The notes under the pieces: model-generated | What the model was told of the DNA's origin: nothing | The model's database searches: none | The model's input: the letters and a program-made list of their open reading frames with translations, nothing else | Source: Jeotgalibaca sp052266715 | Lineage (GTDB): Bacteria; Bacillota; Bacilli; Lactobacillales; Aerococcaceae | DNA: 64,000 bases | Assembly (NCBI GenBank): GCA_052266715.1 | Contig: JBQPRB010000001.1 | Reading direction: 5' to 3' (one strand) | Part shown: piece by piece, positions 41,924-49,935 of the stretch | How the letters are laid out: every line of letters starts with the position of its first letter | Numbering within the stretch: the first letter of the stretch is position 1 | Translations under genes and position numbers: made by a program

Positions 41924-42601
41924 ATGTCAATTTTAGGACGCTTTTCAGATATTATCAGTGCAAACGTGAATGCTGTTATCGATCGAATGGAAGACCCAGA
42001 GAAAATGATCGACCAATATCTCCGTGATATGATGGAAGATTTAGCGGAAGTTAAACACGATACTGCTGGTGTCATGGCGGAAGAAGCACGTGCGAAACGT
42101 GAAGTCGACCAAAATGAAGCAGAAGTTAGAAAATATGAAGAACTTGCCAAGAAAGCTTTGGAAGCTGGCAATGAAGACGACGCACGTATTTTCTTATCCA
42201 AAAAACAAGAAATCGAAAGCGTGGGTGCAGGTCTAGCATCAAGTTATGCTTCTGCTCATGAGAATGCCGTTAAGATGCGCCAAATGCATGACAAATTGGC
42301 AAAAGACATCAATACCCTTCGCCAACGTCGTGACATGATTAAAGGCAAGATGTCTGTTGCCAAAGCACAAGAGAAATTGAACGATGTTTCCGAAAATGTC
42401 ACACGTTCCGAAAGCGCAATGGGATCATTCAAGCGAATGGAAGACAAAGCTACTCGTATGCTGGATGAAGCCAACGCCATGTCTGAACTCAATTCCGAGC
42501 CATTAGACGAAGCGAAAGCTTTGGAAGAGAAATATGCTTCCCAAACATCGGCAGCGGTTGAAGATGAATTGGAAAGAATGAAAAAAGATTTAGGTATGTA
42601 A
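41924..42601 (+). CDS. pspA: PspA/IM30 (Vipp1) family membrane-stress protein
   Basis: A 225-residue, almost fully helical coiled-coil protein. The N-terminus is MSILGRFSDIISANVNAVIDRMEDPEKMIDQYLRDM when read through, the conserved amphipathic helix and DPEKM box of the PspA/IM30/LiaH family. Long heptad stretches (EEARAKREVDQNEAEVRKYEELAKKA) follow. These proteins assemble as rings or rods on stressed membranes. AGGAGG precedes the ATG. It is in an operon with the glycine-rich TPM-like protein and ends in a strong terminator. Confidence 0.92.
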   Translation: MSILGRFSDIISANVNAVIDRMEDPEKMIDQYLRDMMEDLAEVKHDTAGVMAEEARAKREVDQNEAEVRKYEELAKKALEAGNEDDARIFLSKKQEIESVGAGLASSYASAHENAVKMRQMHDKLAKDINTLRQRRDMIKGKMSVAKAQEKLNDVSENVTRSESAMGSFKRMEDKATRMLDEANAMSELNSEPLDEAKALEEKYASQTSAAVEDELERMKKDLGM

Positions 42602-42616
42602 AACTGATATTTAGAT

Positions 42617-42650
42617 GAGGCTGTGGGATGATTCCCGCAGCCTCTTTTTT
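42617..42650 (+). terminator. terminator of the TPM-PspA operon
   Basis: GAGGCTGTGGGA pairs with TCCCGCAGCCTC (one G-U) around TGAT, then six T residues. From 42651 to 42755 nothing else stands out. Confidence 0.92.
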
Positions 42651-42755
42651 GGGTTCTTGGTTATTTGGTGTTGTTTACGCCCGGCAATGTCATTGGAATA
42701 AATCTAAAATTCAAAAAAGAGGGGTTGGAACTTCCATCTTCAAGTAATAGTAAAA

Positions 42756-42799
42756 AAAGTGATTACTCAGAGCAAAATATGCCCGTGAGTAATCACCCT
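42756..42799. repeat. single 44-bp hairpin unit I (AAAGTGATTACTCA family)
   Basis: AAAGTGATTACTCA (42756-42769), a 16-nt spacer and TGAGTAATCACCCT (42786-42799). This is the same 14-16-14 unit as in arrays B and C, in a single copy. Its right arm ends at the stop codon of the oxidoreductase gene on the minus strand. It lies in a convergent junction that already has a normal terminator. Confidence 0.85.
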
Positions 42800-43767
42800 T
42801 ATTCAAATGGGTATTCCAAACCCCACTCTTTTCGTACGGTGTCCATAATTTCGACGACATCCATAGTCAATGGGAGGGTTTTGTTTTCTTTTTTCCCAAG
42901 AATCATGTCGGTAAAGTTGGCCACTTCGTAGTTAAGTGCCTGCACGGTATCTCCCGCCTCGATGGTTTGGTGTTTGCCATCATAACTCGTAAACGTTGCT
43001 TGAGTGGGACGGGGATAGTCCATGATCGTCAGGAAGCCTTTTTCAAATGCGACCACGCCTTGTTTGGGCATCTTTGCCCGGAATGTGAGCGAAACGGTCG
43101 CTAGTTCCTGTTCTTCGTTTCTTAAAATGATGGCGGATGATTCGTCCACGCCGGATTCGTGCAGATTTCCGAGGGTCAGGATTTCGGTTGGCTTGCTGGA
43201 TAGGAAATGACGAACGAACGATAACGCATACGTACCGATATCGAAAAGGGCACCGCCAGCAAGGGCTTTGTTGAAATAGTAAACGGATGGATCAGTGTCC
43301 TTGAAACTGCCAAATGATGCTTGGATCATTTTCAGTGGACCAAGGTCGTTTTCCCGGATCCATTCTTTCAAGGTACGATACAGCGGCATATTGAAAATCG
43401 TCATGGCTTCTGCCAAGTATAAGTGATTTTCTTCGGCAAGTTGGGTTACTTCACGCAACTGCTCCCCATTAACGGTAATGACTTTCTCACAGAGTACGTG
43501 TTTGCCGGCTTTAAGGGCTGCTTTAATCAGCTGATAATGATGGCTATGTGGTACAGCAATGTAAACCACTTCAACGTTTTGATCAGCCAAGGCTTCCGCG
43601 TAAGAACTGTATGCGTGCGGGATATCGTATTTCTCCGCAAAGGCTTCTGATTTTTCCAGGCTACGTGATGCGACGCCATAAAGCATCGCTTTTTCTGCTT
43701 TGAAATGAGTCGCAAATTCATTTGCGATTGTTCCTGTTCCTAAAATGACCCAATTTAATTTTGTCAC
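42799..43767 (-). CDS. Gfo/Idh/MocA family NAD(P)-dependent oxidoreductase
   Basis: A 322-residue dehydrogenase with an N-terminal Rossmann fold (WVILGTGTIANEFATHF), the conserved substrate loop EKVITVNGEQ (variant of EKP), and YLAEAMTIFNMPLYRTL, followed by the C-terminal Gfo/Idh/MocA beta domain. Substrates of the family are sugars, inositols or dihydrodiols. The GTG at 43767 is chosen because GGGGG lies 9 nt upstream. It is second in an operon with the ROK kinase (gap 16 bp), which points to sugar metabolism. Confidence 0.88.
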   Translation of the reverse strand: MTKLNWVILGTGTIANEFATHFKAEKAMLYGVASRSLEKSEAFAEKYDIPHAYSSYAEALADQNVEVVYIAVPHSHHYQLIKAALKAGKHVLCEKVITVNGEQLREVTQLAEENHLYLAEAMTIFNMPLYRTLKEWIRENDLGPLKMIQASFGSFKDTDPSVYYFNKALAGGALFDIGTYALSFVRHFLSSKPTEILTLGNLHESGVDESSAIILRNEEQELATVSLTFRAKMPKQGVVAFEKGFLTIMDYPRPTQATFTSYDGKHQTIEAGDTVQALNYEVANFTDMILGKKENKTLPLTMDVVEIMDTVRKEWGLEYPFE

Positions 43768-43783
43768 GGTTGTAATCCCCCTC

Positions 43784-44641
43784 TTAAAGCTGTTGATTGG
43801 CCAAGATGATGGCTCCGGTAATGCCTGCATCGTCTGCCAATTTTGGTAAAACAAGGTAATCATCCAAAGGCGGTACGGGGACGTAATCACCTAATAGTGT
43901 CTCGAATGAGGTTTTCACTTTATCCAAAAGGCCGGGCACTTTCATCACGCCGCCGCCCATGACGATGCGTTCGGGACGAAGCATGACCGTGTATGCCACA
44001 ATCGCTTGACCCAGATAATAGGCAATAAAATCCCATACTTCGTCTTGCGGATCAACATCTTTCCCTGCTTTGTTTAAGCGACCATCGATTGATGGTCCCG
44101 CTGCCATTCCTTCCAGACAGTTACCGTGGTATGGACAAGAGCCGGCATAGTGATCATTTTCATGGGGTTTCACCAACAAGTGCCCCATTTCCGGGTGACC
44201 AATTCCTTCCAGAATCCGGCCGTTTAGTATTGCACCCCCACCAACACCGGTTCCGACGGTTAAATACATCATATTGTCCAACCCTTTGGCTGCACCTAAA
44301 GTCGATTCGCCCAAAGCTGCCGCATTTACATCGGTTGTCCAGCCCATAGGCACCTTGTAACGGTCTTTCATGGCACCAATAAAATCGAAATCTTTCCAAG
44401 CTAATTTTGGTGTGGACAGGATATACCCATATTTGTCAGAATCATGATTCACTTCAATCGGTCCGAATGAACCGATTCCGATAGCGTTGATTTCATATTT
44501 ATCAAAAAAATTGAAGACGTGTGCCAATGTTTCTTCCGGGGTGGTTGTCGGAAAAGAAACACGCTCAATAACCTTATTGTCTTTATCCCCGATTGCACAC
44601 ACAAACTTTGTGCCACCTGCCTCGATTGCACCTACTATCAT
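43784..44641 (-). CDS. scrK: ROK family fructokinase
   Basis: A 285-residue ROK sugar kinase that phosphorylates fructose (or a close hexose) with ATP. It has the phosphate-binding GAIEAGGTKFVCAIG (residues 3-17), TVGTGVGGGAILNG and the zinc-binding H...CPYHGNCLEGM pattern (HPEMGHLLVKPHENDHYAGSCP and on) characteristic of ScrK-type fructokinases. ATG at 44641 follows GAGGAG. It leads an operon with the Gfo/Idh/MocA oxidoreductase. Confidence 0.88.
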   Translation of the reverse strand: MIVGAIEAGGTKFVCAIGDKDNKVIERVSFPTTTPEETLAHVFNFFDKYEINAIGIGSFGPIEVNHDSDKYGYILSTPKLAWKDFDFIGAMKDRYKVPMGWTTDVNAAALGESTLGAAKGLDNMMYLTVGTGVGGGAILNGRILEGIGHPEMGHLLVKPHENDHYAGSCPYHGNCLEGMAAGPSIDGRLNKAGKDVDPQDEVWDFIAYYLGQAIVAYTVMLRPERIVMGGGVMKVPGLLDKVKTSFETLLGDYVPVPPLDDYLVLPKLADDAGITGAIILANQQL

Positions 44642-44724
44642 TTCTCCACTCCTCACATCTTTGTATTGGTTTTATTATACCGTTTTCAATAGAAAAAAAC
44701 AGTTTGGACAATTTTACCGAAAAA

Positions 44725-44860
44725 CGACGATTAAATTTTCGTTGCCGTGCTAATAGTCGCTATTTTACGATTTCGCGACTATTAGCGCGACAAAATTTCT
44801 TAATCGGCGTTATTTAGTGAAATGGCGACGGTTAGCCATTTCCAATGAGCCTAACAGACG
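44725..44860. repeat. degenerate 51-bp-period palindromic array H (CTAATAGTCG family)
   Basis: Arms alternate: CGACGATTAA (44725), CTAATAGTCG (44750), CGACTATTAG (44776), TTAATCGGCG (44800), CGACGGTTAG (44826), CTAACAGACG (44851). Like arms are 50-51 bp apart; spacers are 15, 16, 14, 16 and 15 nt. The arms differ more from each other than in other arrays. It lies between the terminator of the PTS IIA gene and the 5' end of the fructokinase gene, both on the minus strand. A single related hairpin occurs at 46919-46961. Confidence 0.75.
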
Positions 44861-44870
44861 TTTTTCGACC

Positions 44871-44906
44871 AAAAAATTAAGGGTTCGGGACAATTACCCC
44901 AAACCC
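44871..44906 (-). terminator. terminator of the PTS IIA transcription unit
   Basis: On the minus strand GGGTTTGGG pairs with CCCGAACCC, followed by TTAATTTTTT. It comes after the PTS IIB remnant. Confidence 0.85.
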
Positions 44907-44917
44907 TCTCTCATTTA

Positions 44918-44995
44918 CTAATCAAGCATAGCCAAGGCTTCCGTTAGAACTTTTTCGCCTTTCATCATCCCGGATGCGTTACTAAAATAATTGCT
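44918..44995 (-). pseudogene. C-terminal remnant of a PTS lactose/cellobiose IIB gene
   Basis: Just downstream of the IIA gene, one minus-strand frame reads SNYFSNASGMMKGEKVLTEA then LAMLD and a stop, between two stop codons. GMMKGEKVLTEALAML resembles the extreme C-terminus of cellobiose IIB proteins (YGMMNGEKVL type). There is no start codon or P-loop cysteine. It looks like the tail of a deleted IIB gene left in the operon. Confidence 0.45.
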
Positions 44996-45005
44996 TTAGC
45001 AGCCG

Positions 45006-45326
45006 CTATTTGCTCTCCATTCTCTCGTAAACTTCAATAATTTCTTTTGCTAGGTCCTTAAACGTAATGGCCGTCATCAAATGGTCTTGACCATGAATCA
45101 GTAATAATGAAACTTCCACTGGATCTCCGGATGCTTCTTGCGTCAGCAAGCCGGTTTGCGCGTGATGGGCCGCTACAAGCGCTGCTTCGGATTCTTTTAT
45201 TTTGTTGGTAGCGGATTCAAAATCGCCCGCTTTAGCAGCTGCGATTGCTTCCATTGCTTTACCTTTTGCATCGCCGCCATGCATAATAAGTTGCATAATC
45301 ACTTCAATTTTTTTTGGTTCTAACAT
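45006..45326 (-). CDS. PTS lactose/cellobiose-type IIA component
   Basis: A 106-residue IIA protein of the lactose/chitobiose family, all helical, which passes phosphate from HPr to IIB. The phosphorylated His region is visible (EAALVAAHHAQTGLLTQEA) and the metal-binding HGQDHLMTA follows. No intact IIB or IIC gene is adjacent; only a IIB tail remains downstream, so this IIA is an orphan and must serve components encoded elsewhere. RBS AAAGGAG precedes the ATG. Confidence 0.92.
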   Translation of the reverse strand: MLEPKKIEVIMQLIMHGGDAKGKAMEAIAAAKAGDFESATNKIKESEAALVAAHHAQTGLLTQEASGDPVEVSLLLIHGQDHLMTAITFKDLAKEIIEVYERMESK

Positions 45327-45426
45327 CTTATTACTCCTTTTCTATTTGTATAGGCATATATGATGTCGTGATCACTTTTGTTTTGTTATAATCCTACACT
45401 TACATGCCATTTATTACGCTTTTATT

Positions 45427-45456
45427 TAAAAAATACTCCCCAGAGTTCGGGGAGTA
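45427..45456 (-). terminator. terminator of the DUF1456 gene
   Basis: TACTCCCC pairs with GGGGAGTA around a 7-nt loop, then T residues on the minus strand. Confidence 0.9.
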
Positions 45457-45469
45457 CATTTTCCAAGTT

Positions 45470-45940
45470 TTAACCGCGATAACGTAACGCCAAACCTTTT
45501 AAAAAGTTGCGCACATAGCGGTCGCCACAGGGTTTATAATTTCGATGCCCTTCTTTTCGTAAAACAGCGCCTAATTCACTTTTTGAAATACGCGCCTCAG
45601 CATCATCCATTATTTCCAACATGTCGTCACCCGTGAGTGACAACGCAATTTTTACTTTCTTCAACAGTAAATTATTAACATTTCCTGAATGAAGTTCCAA
45701 CTCTGGTTCCGGGGCGCCTTCACGCACACCCCTTTGTGAGGTTATCATGCCATTCAAAAAACGTTCAAATCTTTCGTTATCCAATTCTTCTTCGTAATTA
45801 CCATCTTTATCGCGTGTTGTCATCGCACGCACTTGCTCTTTTGTTCCCGTTGCGCCACCCAGGCGGAAAATTTCCACCACATCATTATCCTTGATATCCA
45901 GAGCATATCGCAAACGTGTCAAACGATCATTATTATCCAT
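45470..45940 (-). CDS. DUF1456 family protein (YehS-like)
   Basis: A 156-residue protein with the two-repeat DUF1456 layout: DRLTRLRYALDIKDNDVVEIFRLGG and, about 75 residues later, NNLLLKKVKIALSLTGDDMLEIMDDA, each followed by a short conserved segment ending in FLNG or FLKGL. The fold looks DNA-binding-like but no function is known. ATG at 45940 follows GGAAGGTG; a GTG 9 bp upstream overlaps that site. Divergent from the RluA-type gene. Confidence 0.9.
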   Translation of the reverse strand: MDNNDRLTRLRYALDIKDNDVVEIFRLGGATGTKEQVRAMTTRDKDGNYEEELDNERFERFLNGMITSQRGVREGAPEPELELHSGNVNNLLLKKVKIALSLTGDDMLEIMDDAEARISKSELGAVLRKEGHRNYKPCGDRYVRNFLKGLALRYRG

Positions 45941-46015
45941 ACTTAGCACCTTCCATTTCTCTCATATTATACCAAATTTTCTGCTATACTACAGTGACAA
46001 CATAATTAGGAAAGA

Positions 46016-46909
46016 GTGATTTTTATCAAAACAGGCGTAACAGACTACACAATTACCGAATCAACCACCCTTTTGCCATTTTTAATCGCCATTCATCCCA
46101 ATCTAGGTCGTAATGCGGTGAAATCTATTTTAACGCGTGGCCAAGTCGCAGTCGACGGAAAAAAAGTGACCCAACATAACCATCCTTTGGCGGTCGGACA
46201 AACCGTCAGCGTGATGAGCAATAAAACTGCCATGACTAAAACAGCATTGAAAGGCATCAACATTCTGCACGAGGACGACGCTATCATCGTGATTCACAAG
46301 GATGCCGGCATTCTTTCGATGGGCGACCGCAACCAAGCGGAGATGACTGCTTACCGGCAATTAACGCAATATGTAAAAGAAACAAATAAAAACAGCCGGA
46401 TTTTTATCGTCCACCGTTTGGACCGCGACACTTCCGGGGTTATGGTTTATGCCAAAACCGAAGAAGTAAAGGAAGCTTTGCAGAAAGATTGGCATACGAT
46501 TGTCAAGGAACGCATCTATACAGCACTCGTTGAAGGTGAAGTGACGGAATCTGAAGGGACAATCAAGTCCTGGTTAACTGAAAGTAAAGCCATGAAAGTT
46601 CATTCCTATAATTATGACAATGGTGGTAAATATGCCGTTACCCATTGGAAAAAAATCCGTGGCAATAAAGAGCATACTTTGTTGGAAGTCGAACTGGAAA
46701 CGGGCCGTAAAAACCAGATTCGTGTGCACATGGAATCCATCGGGCATCCCGTTGCCGGTGACAAAAAATATGGGGCAAAACGTAATCCTTTGAAACGTTT
46801 GGGACTGCACGCTTCGACGCTTGCCTTTATTCATCCAAAGACTGGAAAACTGGAACGCTATACTTCAAAAGTACCGAAAGATTTCCTGTTTTATTCAAAA
46901 GAAAGTTAA
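46016..46909 (+). CDS. RluA family pseudouridine synthase
   Basis: A 297-residue RluA-type pseudouridine synthase. An S4-like RNA-binding start (LGRNAVKSILTRGQVAVDGKKV) is followed by the catalytic domain with HRLDRDTSGVMVYAKT (the Asp after Arg is the nucleophile) and ETGRKNQIRVHMESIGHPVAGDKKYG. The exact RNA target of this paralogue is unclear (rluD-like or YjbO/YlyB-like). The start appears to be GTG at 46016, with AGGAAAG very close upstream, so the true start is slightly uncertain. Monocistronic, with a hairpin terminator. Confidence 0.9.
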   Translation: MIFIKTGVTDYTITESTTLLPFLIAIHPNLGRNAVKSILTRGQVAVDGKKVTQHNHPLAVGQTVSVMSNKTAMTKTALKGINILHEDDAIIVIHKDAGILSMGDRNQAEMTAYRQLTQYVKETNKNSRIFIVHRLDRDTSGVMVYAKTEEVKEALQKDWHTIVKERIYTALVEGEVTESEGTIKSWLTESKAMKVHSYNYDNGGKYAVTHWKKIRGNKEHTLLEVELETGRKNQIRVHMESIGHPVAGDKKYGAKRNPLKRLGLHASTLAFIHPKTGKLERYTSKVPKDFLFYSKES

Positions 46910-46918
46910 TTAGCTTTG

Positions 46919-46963
46919 AAACGACGATTGATTCGGGTAGATACCCAGTTAATCGTCGTTTTA
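46919..46963 (+). terminator. hairpin terminator after the RluA-type gene (array H-like arms)
   Basis: AAACGACGATT (46919-46929) pairs with AATCGTCGTTT (46951-46961) across a 21-nt loop that has its own GGGTA/TACCC stem. Arms resemble those of array H (CGACGATTAA). Confidence 0.75.
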
Positions 46964-46968
46964 TGTTG

Positions 46969-46997
46969 TTGCGCTTTTTATGAGAATCTGTTAAGCT
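46969..46997 (+). promoter_or_regulatory. candidate promoter of the T-box-metE-like unit
   Basis: TTGCGC (46969-46974), 17 bp, TAAGCT (46992-46997), about 25-30 bp upstream of the start of T-box stem I. Confidence 0.45.
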
Positions 46998-47019
46998 ATT
47001 TTCATACGATTTTAATAAT

Positions 47020-47290
47020 CAACGTTGAAGAGAAGTGTCATAGTCGATACGTCAAAGAGAGTCCCGGCTGGTGGGAAGGGATACCCATGAAACTATGAAA
47101 ATGAACTCGGAGTTTTTAGTTTGTTCACGCAGACTGGACGGCAGTACCCGTTACCGTACAGGGTTTTATTTATAGAACTTGCAGAGATGTCATTTGTGAA
47201 AATGGCATGAATGAGGGTGGTAACACGACAAAATACGCGTCCCTTTGTACATTAATTTAATGTGCAAAGGGATGGGTATTTTTTTACTAT
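47020..47290 (+). promoter_or_regulatory. methionine T-box riboswitch leader
   Basis: The conserved T-box sequence AATGAGGGTGGTAACACG (47210-47227) contains the UGGU that pairs with the tRNA acceptor end ACCA. A Rho-independent terminator follows (CCCTTTGTACATTAA paired with TTAATGTGCAAAGGG, then ATGGGTATTTTTTT, 47240-47281). Upstream is a long stem I region with AGAGAGTCCCGGCTGG and GAACTCGGAG. The specifier region shows ATG codons (CTATGAAAATGA), fitting methionine. Uncharged tRNA-Met would stabilise the antiterminator and turn on the MetE-like gene. Confidence 0.92.
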
Positions 47291-47314
47291 CAAAAATTAT
47301 TAGGGGGATTTCAA

Positions 47315-48427
47315 ATGACTCAAACATCACCATTTCGCTATGATATCGTCGGATCTTTCTTACGTCCGGAAAAGTTGAAACAAGCACGGAAAGAGTTCGC
47401 TGAAGAAAAAATTTCTAAAGAAGCATTAACGGCTGTGGAAGATGCAGCAATCAAAGAATTAATCCAGCAACAAGTGGCTGCCGGTTTGAAGGCTGTAACT
47501 GACGGCGAGTATCGTCGCTCGTGGTGGCACTTCGATTTCATGTGGGGATTGAACGGTATCGCGAAGGAATACAACGAGAGCGGCAACAAGTTTGCGGCGA
47601 TGAATACCCGTTCTGAAACAGCGCGCATCCACGGCAAGATTACTGGTGAAAACCATCCATTTGTGGAACACTATAAATTCTTGATCGCTAATACTCCCGA
47701 AGGAATCGAGGCGCGTCAAACAGTACCGGCTCCCGCTCAATTCGTACAGGAATCCTTGCGTAAATCCAACCTTGAATTTACAAATGCTGTCTACCCGGAA
47801 ATCGATGATTTGGTAGAAGACTTGGCTGCTGCCTACCATACCGTTCTCAACGACTTATACGCTGCTGGTTGCCGCACGGTTCAATTTGACGACTGTACGT
47901 GGGGACGCTTAATCGGCGGTGAATTCTATGACGGCCATCAGTTGACCGAAGAAGAACTGGTTTATTTGAAAGATTTATATGTGCGCGCAAATAATGCGGC
48001 GATTGACGGAAAACCGGAAGGCATGAATATCGTTACCCACGTTTGCCGTGGAAATTACCGTTCAACTTGGTTTGCATCCGGTGCGTACACTTCTGTCGCA
48101 ACACCGTTGTTTGATCAGGAAAATGTGCATGCTTACTACCTGGAATTCGATTCCGACCGTGCCGGTGGGTTTGAACCTTTGGCAAAAGTAACGCCTGGCA
48201 AAAAAGTCGTGCTTGGATTGATCACATCCAAATCACCGGAACTGGAAAACAAGGCAGATGTCATCGCCCGCATCAAGGAAGCAAGTCAATTCGTACCTTT
48301 GGAAAACCTATGTTTGTCAACGCAATGTGGTTTCTCTTCTACCGAAGAAGGAAACTCCCTGACAGAAGCAGAACAATGGGCGAAAATCAAACTGGTTAAA
48401 GAGATTGCCGAGGAAGTATGGGGATAG
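47315..48427 (+). CDS. MetE-like cobalamin-independent methyltransferase (YxjG/YxjH type), T-box-controlled
   Basis: A 370-residue protein equal to the C-terminal catalytic half of MetE, lacking the N-terminal half, as in Bacillus YxjG/YxjH. The zinc ligands are visible: His and Cys in VTHVCRGNYR, Glu/Asp in LEFDSDRAGG and Cys in LSTQCGFSS. The N-terminus is DIVGSFLRPEKL. Such short enzymes probably methylate homocysteine using a simpler donor or a partner. AGGGGGA precedes the ATG. Control by a Met T-box supports a role in methionine supply. A paralogue lies at 53153-54325. Confidence 0.9.
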   Translation: MTQTSPFRYDIVGSFLRPEKLKQARKEFAEEKISKEALTAVEDAAIKELIQQQVAAGLKAVTDGEYRRSWWHFDFMWGLNGIAKEYNESGNKFAAMNTRSETARIHGKITGENHPFVEHYKFLIANTPEGIEARQTVPAPAQFVQESLRKSNLEFTNAVYPEIDDLVEDLAAAYHTVLNDLYAAGCRTVQFDDCTWGRLIGGEFYDGHQLTEEELVYLKDLYVRANNAAIDGKPEGMNIVTHVCRGNYRSTWFASGAYTSVATPLFDQENVHAYYLEFDSDRAGGFEPLAKVTPGKKVVLGLITSKSPELENKADVIARIKEASQFVPLENLCLSTQCGFSSTEEGNSLTEAEQWAKIKLVKEIAEEVWG

Positions 48428-48440
48428 TATTCCTAGCGAG

Positions 48441-48633
48441 TGCGGCGTTCGGGTCGCTCAGCAATCCTTAACGCCGCATTTTTGAGAAAACTGCGGCATT
48501 AAGGAAAAATAAAATTTCTAAACGCCGCACTTTTTGAGAAAATGCGGCGTTTAGTGCCCCACTTAGTTGATGAACGCCGCACTTGGCACCTGAAGTGCGG
48601 CGTTCCTTACTGTTTATCCAACTTAACGCCGCA
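48441..48633. repeat. 51-bp-period palindromic array F (AACGCCGCA family, eight arms)
   Basis: TGCGGCGTT-type arms start at 48441, 48492, 48543 and 48596; AACGCCGCA arms at 48470, 48521, 48573 and 48625. Steps are 51, 51-52 and 52-53 bp. Spacers alternate 20, 13, 20, 13, 21, 14 and 20 nt. Two 13-nt spacers share TTTTTGAGAAAA, which adds to the stems; the 20-nt spacers are unlike each other. It looks CRISPR-like at first sight but has short palindromic arms and no cas genes. It starts 13 bp after the stop of the MetE-like gene. Confidence 0.92.
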
Positions 48634-48642
48634 CCTATCTCC

Positions 48643-48678
48643 AAAAAAAGCTGATGCCATTCGAGGCATCAGCTTTTT
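48643..48678. terminator. bidirectional terminator after the B3/B4-domain gene
   Basis: AAAAAGCTGATGCC pairs with GGCATCAGCTTTTT around ATTCGA. It directly precedes the stop of the minus-strand gene and follows array F. Confidence 0.9.
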
Positions 48679-48684
48679 GTATGA

Positions 48685-49392
48685 CTAAAATGTAATTTCC
48701 GGATTATCTTTCGTTACTCGGTACAAACGTCCTTCTACACCAAAATGAACATCGGAGCGGTCTTTTAATGCACGCATTGCTTTATTCGTCTGTTCAATCA
48801 TTTCCGGTTCAACAGCTTCCATAAATAAAATCGCATTGCTTGTATTTTCCGTTAGCATCGTTCGTTGGGCATCACGCCAGTTCAGCGATCGGCAAATCGC
48901 ACCTTCAGCGTCATAGTAAATAATTTCCTCAGGCAGTGCGGGCGCATCCGCATCGTCGCCCAACGCCCGGAAGCCCTCACCCCCCTGCGCTTTCCCGAGC
49001 ACGATGTCCCCTGACATCGTATCCAGATCCTCGCCGCCACATGGGACACCAAACGAAAGGGAGATACTGTTGTAAATATCAACTAATGGGTTGATTGGGG
49101 TAAACTCGCGGTCCTGATCAACGCGTTTCAAAAGAGCTTCAATTGACGAGCGCGCACCCTTTTTCGTTTTAAATTTACGGTAGGCTTCGCGCCAAGCTTG
49201 AACTATTTCATTTTCCGAAAAGACTTCTTCACCTAGATATTGTTTGCTCTCTTCCTTTGCATCTTTCAAAAGGGAAGCAAAGACCACTTTCTCTTCCGGT
49301 TTAGGTCGATTATTAATGCCTTTCAATACCAAAACAGCGATTTCACCTTCCGGGAATACCTCCCAAAAGGTTGGCGAGACAGTAAATTTCAT
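48685..49392 (-). CDS. B3/B4 tRNA-binding-domain protein (PheT-like editing domain)
   Basis: A 235-residue stand-alone protein of the B3/B4 domain family, which in phenylalanyl-tRNA synthetase beta forms the editing site. Marks are WREAYRKFKTKKGARSSIEALLKRV, NPLVDIYNSISLSFGVPCGGEDLD and YYDAEGAICRSLNWRDAQRTMLTENT. Free-standing members may hydrolyse mis-charged tRNA, but this is not proven. GGAGGATT precedes the start. Monocistronic. Confidence 0.88.
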   Translation of the reverse strand: MKFTVSPTFWEVFPEGEIAVLVLKGINNRPKPEEKVVFASLLKDAKEESKQYLGEEVFSENEIVQAWREAYRKFKTKKGARSSIEALLKRVDQDREFTPINPLVDIYNSISLSFGVPCGGEDLDTMSGDIVLGKAQGGEGFRALGDDADAPALPEEIIYYDAEGAICRSLNWRDAQRTMLTENTSNAILFMEAVEPEMIEQTNKAMRALKDRSDVHFGVEGRLYRVTKDNPEITF

Positions 49393-49450
49393 CGGTTAAT
49401 CCTCCTTTTTAGTATCCTTCACTAAGATTATTATAGGCGATAAAAACAAA

Positions 49451-49813
49451 TCAGCCCAAATTTTTTATGGCGCCGCTATCTTTTAAATAGTCATGATAAT
49501 GGTCGCCCCATTCACAAATAGTATTTACGACCGGAGCCAGCTGTCGACCAATTTCCGTCAATTTATATTCCACTTTCGGTGGTACAACCGGATAAACATG
49601 GCGTGTCAAAATTTGATCTTGCTCTAATTCCTTCAATTGCCGAATCAACATCCGTTGGTTCACGTCAGGCAATCTCCGTTGGATTTCGCTCAAGCGCAAA
49701 GGGGATTCTTGCAGCAGGCACCAGATTATGGCGATTTTCCAGCGTCCTCCCACTACAGAAAGCGCCAGGTCTTTGCTTGTAAAAAAAGTTTTATCTTGGT
49801 AAGTTATGGTCAT
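49451..49813 (-). CDS. HxlR family transcriptional regulator
   Basis: A 120-residue winged-helix regulator of the HxlR group: LSVVGGRWKIAIIWCLLQESPLRLSEIQRRLPDVNQRML is the family core, and PPKVEYKLTEIGRQL the wing. HxlR regulators often respond to aldehydes such as formaldehyde. It is divergent from a formaldehyde detoxification operon, and an 18-bp perfect palindrome sits between them. ATG at 49813 follows AAGGAAG. The Cys residues (around positions 34 and 101) could serve as sensors, which is inference. Confidence 0.9.
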   Translation of the reverse strand: MTITYQDKTFFTSKDLALSVVGGRWKIAIIWCLLQESPLRLSEIQRRLPDVNQRMLIRQLKELEQDQILTRHVYPVVPPKVEYKLTEIGRQLAPVVNTICEWGDHYHDYLKDSGAIKNLG

Positions 49814-49845
49814 TACGTTCACTCTTCCTTATTTAAAATAACCCC

Positions 49846-49883
49846 ACTGACAAATTTGTCAGTATTGCAACTCGAATTATAGT
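49846..49883 (+). promoter_or_regulatory. promoter and HxlR operator of the formaldehyde operon
   Basis: The perfect palindrome ACTGACAAATTTGTCAGT (49846-49863) overlaps the -35 box TTGTCA (49856-49861). A TATAGT -10 box follows after 16 bp (49878-49883). Binding by the divergent HxlR protein would block the adh-fgh promoter and perhaps its own. Confidence 0.75.
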
Positions 49884-49935
49884 ATGCGAATATGACAAAG
49901 TAAATAAGACATTTTCAAGAAAGAAGGAATTTAAC

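Noticed and set aside
42651..42755. Gene or RNA between the pspA terminator and hairpin unit I
   Set aside because: No start, ribosome binding site, promoter or hairpin could be supported in these 105 bp.
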